DNA from: JBBQFI01 sp038237805
Lineage (GTDB): Bacteria > Verrucomicrobiota > Verrucomicrobiia > Chthoniobacterales > UBA10450
Reading direction: 5' to 3'
NCBI GenBank assembly: GCA_038237805.1
Contig: JBBRYI010000002.1
Location: 186,001-250,000 of the forward strand
DNA length: 64,000 bases
Position 1 is the first letter of the stretch. Each line of letters begins with the position of its first letter. Under the pieces are notes generated by a model. It was not told the origin of the DNA and ran no database searches. It saw only the letters and a program-made list of their open reading frames with translations. Made by a program: the position numbers and the translations under genes. Shown one piece after another: positions 63,138 to 64,000 of the stretch.

Positions 63138-64000
63138 ATGATTGAGCGACTGATTGATTGGAGTGCGAGGAACAAATTCCTCGTCATCACGCTGTCGATC
63201 ATGGCGGTCGCGCTGGGCATTTACAGCATTTATCGCACGCCGCTCGATGCAATTCCCGATCTGAGCGATGTCCAGGTCATCGTTTACACCGATTGGGAAG
63301 GGCGTTCGCCGGACCTGGTGGAAGATCAAGTCACATATCCGATTTCGTCCCTCTTTATATCCGCGCCGAAGGTCAAGTTCGTCCGCGGCGAATCGATGTT
63401 CGGCAAGTCATTCGTTTACGTCATCTTTCAGGACGGCACGGATATCTATTGGGCGCGCTCGCGGGTCCTCGAATATCTCAGCTCGATTCGCGGCTCGCTA
63501 CCCGAAGATGTAAACCCGGTGCTCGGTCCTGATGCGACGGGCGTGGGTTGGGTTTATGAGTACGCGCTCGTCGATGATAGCGGCAAACATGACCTCGCAG
63601 AATTGCGTTCGCTGCAGGATTGGAATCTGCGTTACGCGCTCGAATCGGTGCCGGGCGTGGCGGAAGTCGCGCCCGTCGGGGGCTTCGTAAAAGAATATCA
63701 GGTCGATCTCGATCCAAACGCGCTCGCGGCTTACAACATTCCGCTGAGCGAAGTCGTTAGGCAAATCAAGGCCAGCAATGGCGATGTCGGCGGAAAAACC
63801 TTCGAAATTGCCACGACTGAATATTACGTGCGCGGCCGCGGGTATTTCAAAAGCCTCACGGACATCGAGAACGTGGTGCTGAAAGTAAACAACGGCACGC
63901 CCGTTTACGTGAAGAATGTTGGAACCGTCCATCTCGGTCCGGCGTTTCGACGCGGCGTTGCGGAGCTCGACGGCAAAGGCGAAGTCGTCGGCGGTATTGT
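63138..64000 (+). CDS. Heavy-metal RND transporter, CusA/CzcA family (3' truncated by window)
   Basis: First 287 codons visible. M-I-E-R-L-I-D-W-S-A-R-N-K-F-L-V-I starts the first helix, followed by the heavy-metal RND signature D-A-I-P-D-L-S-D-V-Q-V, Y-P-I-S-S-L and V-R-G-E-S-M-F-G-K-S-F. Also V-G-W-V-Y-E-Y and D-W-N-L-R-Y-A-L-E-S-V-P-G-V-A-E-V. It is the proton-driven pump of the tripartite system; AAGG stands seven bases before the ATG. The part carrying the transmembrane acidic residues lies beyond the window. Confidence 0.92.
   Translation, partial: MIERLIDWSARNKFLVITLSIMAVALGIYSIYRTPLDAIPDLSDVQVIVYTDWEGRSPDLVEDQVTYPISSLFISAPKVKFVRGESMFGKSFVYVIFQDGTDIYWARSRVLEYLSSIRGSLPEDVNPVLGPDATGVGWVYEYALVDDSGKHDLAELRSLQDWNLRYALESVPGVAEVAPVGGFVKEYQVDLDPNALAAYNIPLSEVVRQIKASNGDVGGKTFEIATTEYYVRGRGYFKSLTDIENVVLKVNNGTPVYVKNVGTVHLGPAFRRGVAELDGKGEVVGGI

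Larger units (their letters stand above)
216..63762. repeat. Highly iterated word (G)CCTAACGA / TCGTTAGG(C), 32 copies
   Basis: Exact 8-mers start at 216, 441, 842, 1155, 2071, 5517, 5697, 14115, 14640, 23499, 25611, 25749, 26289, 27642, 28450, 30561, 32450, 33519, 34790, 37278, 37479, 38928, 39881, 45489, 48019, 48779, 51643, 56252, 56687, 61207, 61844 and 63754. Twenty-four of them extend to the 9-mer GCCTAACGA. Seventeen are in plus and 15 in minus orientation, so there is no strand polarity. Most lie inside genes, in all three frames (PNE, SLG, LTS/LTR and so on), four are intergenic, and four overlap stop codons. Base composition predicts about two 8-mers. Near-misses occur at 4643, 22745, 24625, 27452, 28428, 44009 and 51424. 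The function is unknown. Confidence 0.85.

Overview
The window reads as a chromosome segment of a GC-rich, Gram-negative soil bacterium, most likely a Verrucomicrobiota member of the Chthoniobacter/Udaeobacter type. Supporting this are a two-NuoM complex I, a paired KorA/KorB, a DUF3597 protein, VIT/vWA proteins, signal-peptide proteins with outer-membrane partners and short intergenic palindromic repeats. The assignment is inference: no rRNA or tRNA gene was recognised.

Layout. 0-4.7 kb: 3' end of a complex I operon (nuoM, an inserted ORF6N gene, a second nuoM, nuoN). 4.8-14.1 kb: loosely packed small genes, a gene graveyard at 7.3-8.65 kb, and an ABC-F gene whose C-terminal domain is repeated twice downstream around a two-gene cassette. 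14.2-19.65 kb: a broken restriction-modification-like island (XRE regulator, truncated C5 methyltransferase, Vsr, four unknown genes) interrupted by a reverse-oriented nuclease-helicase/XRE pair. 19.9-20.9 kb: one toxin-antitoxin pair plus remnants of others. 21-24.4 kb: 2-oxoacid:ferredoxin oxidoreductase. 24.5-34.7 kb: periplasmic and membrane proteins, two vWA proteins, an ECF sigma factor with a probable membrane anti-sigma partner, and tryptophan 2,3-dioxygenase. 35-44.9 kb: P450, a MurU/AmgK-like cell-wall recycling pair, CPBP protease, Prc protease, MaoC, L,D-transpeptidase, thymidylate synthase. 45-54.5 kb: phosphate regulon phoB-phoR-pstC-pstA-pstB-phoU, followed by CHAD and CYTH genes and an LpxH-like phosphoesterase. 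55-59 kb: ArsC and two PF04185 phosphoesterases. 59.2-64 kb: small cysteine-rich secreted proteins followed by a CusCBA/Czc-type heavy-metal efflux operon that runs off the window.

Themes. Phosphate acquisition and storage genes cluster at 45-59 kb (sensing, transport, polyphosphate-associated domains, phosphoesterases). The right end looks like metal defence. The 5.7-23.5 kb stretch is the accessory part, with decay, duplication and nested insertion.

The most striking non-gene signal is an 8-9 bp word, (G)CCTAACGA, found by eye 32 times on both strands and in all reading frames, where about two are expected from composition. It is nearly absent from the accessory stretch and resembles a DNA-uptake-type or other highly iterated motif. 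A second is a pair of unlinked short genes encoding basic peptides that share a K/R-D-L/I-x-P-x-K-D/N-A-K-G-G motif. All coordinates were derived by hand from the sequence; family names come from recognised motifs, not from database searches.
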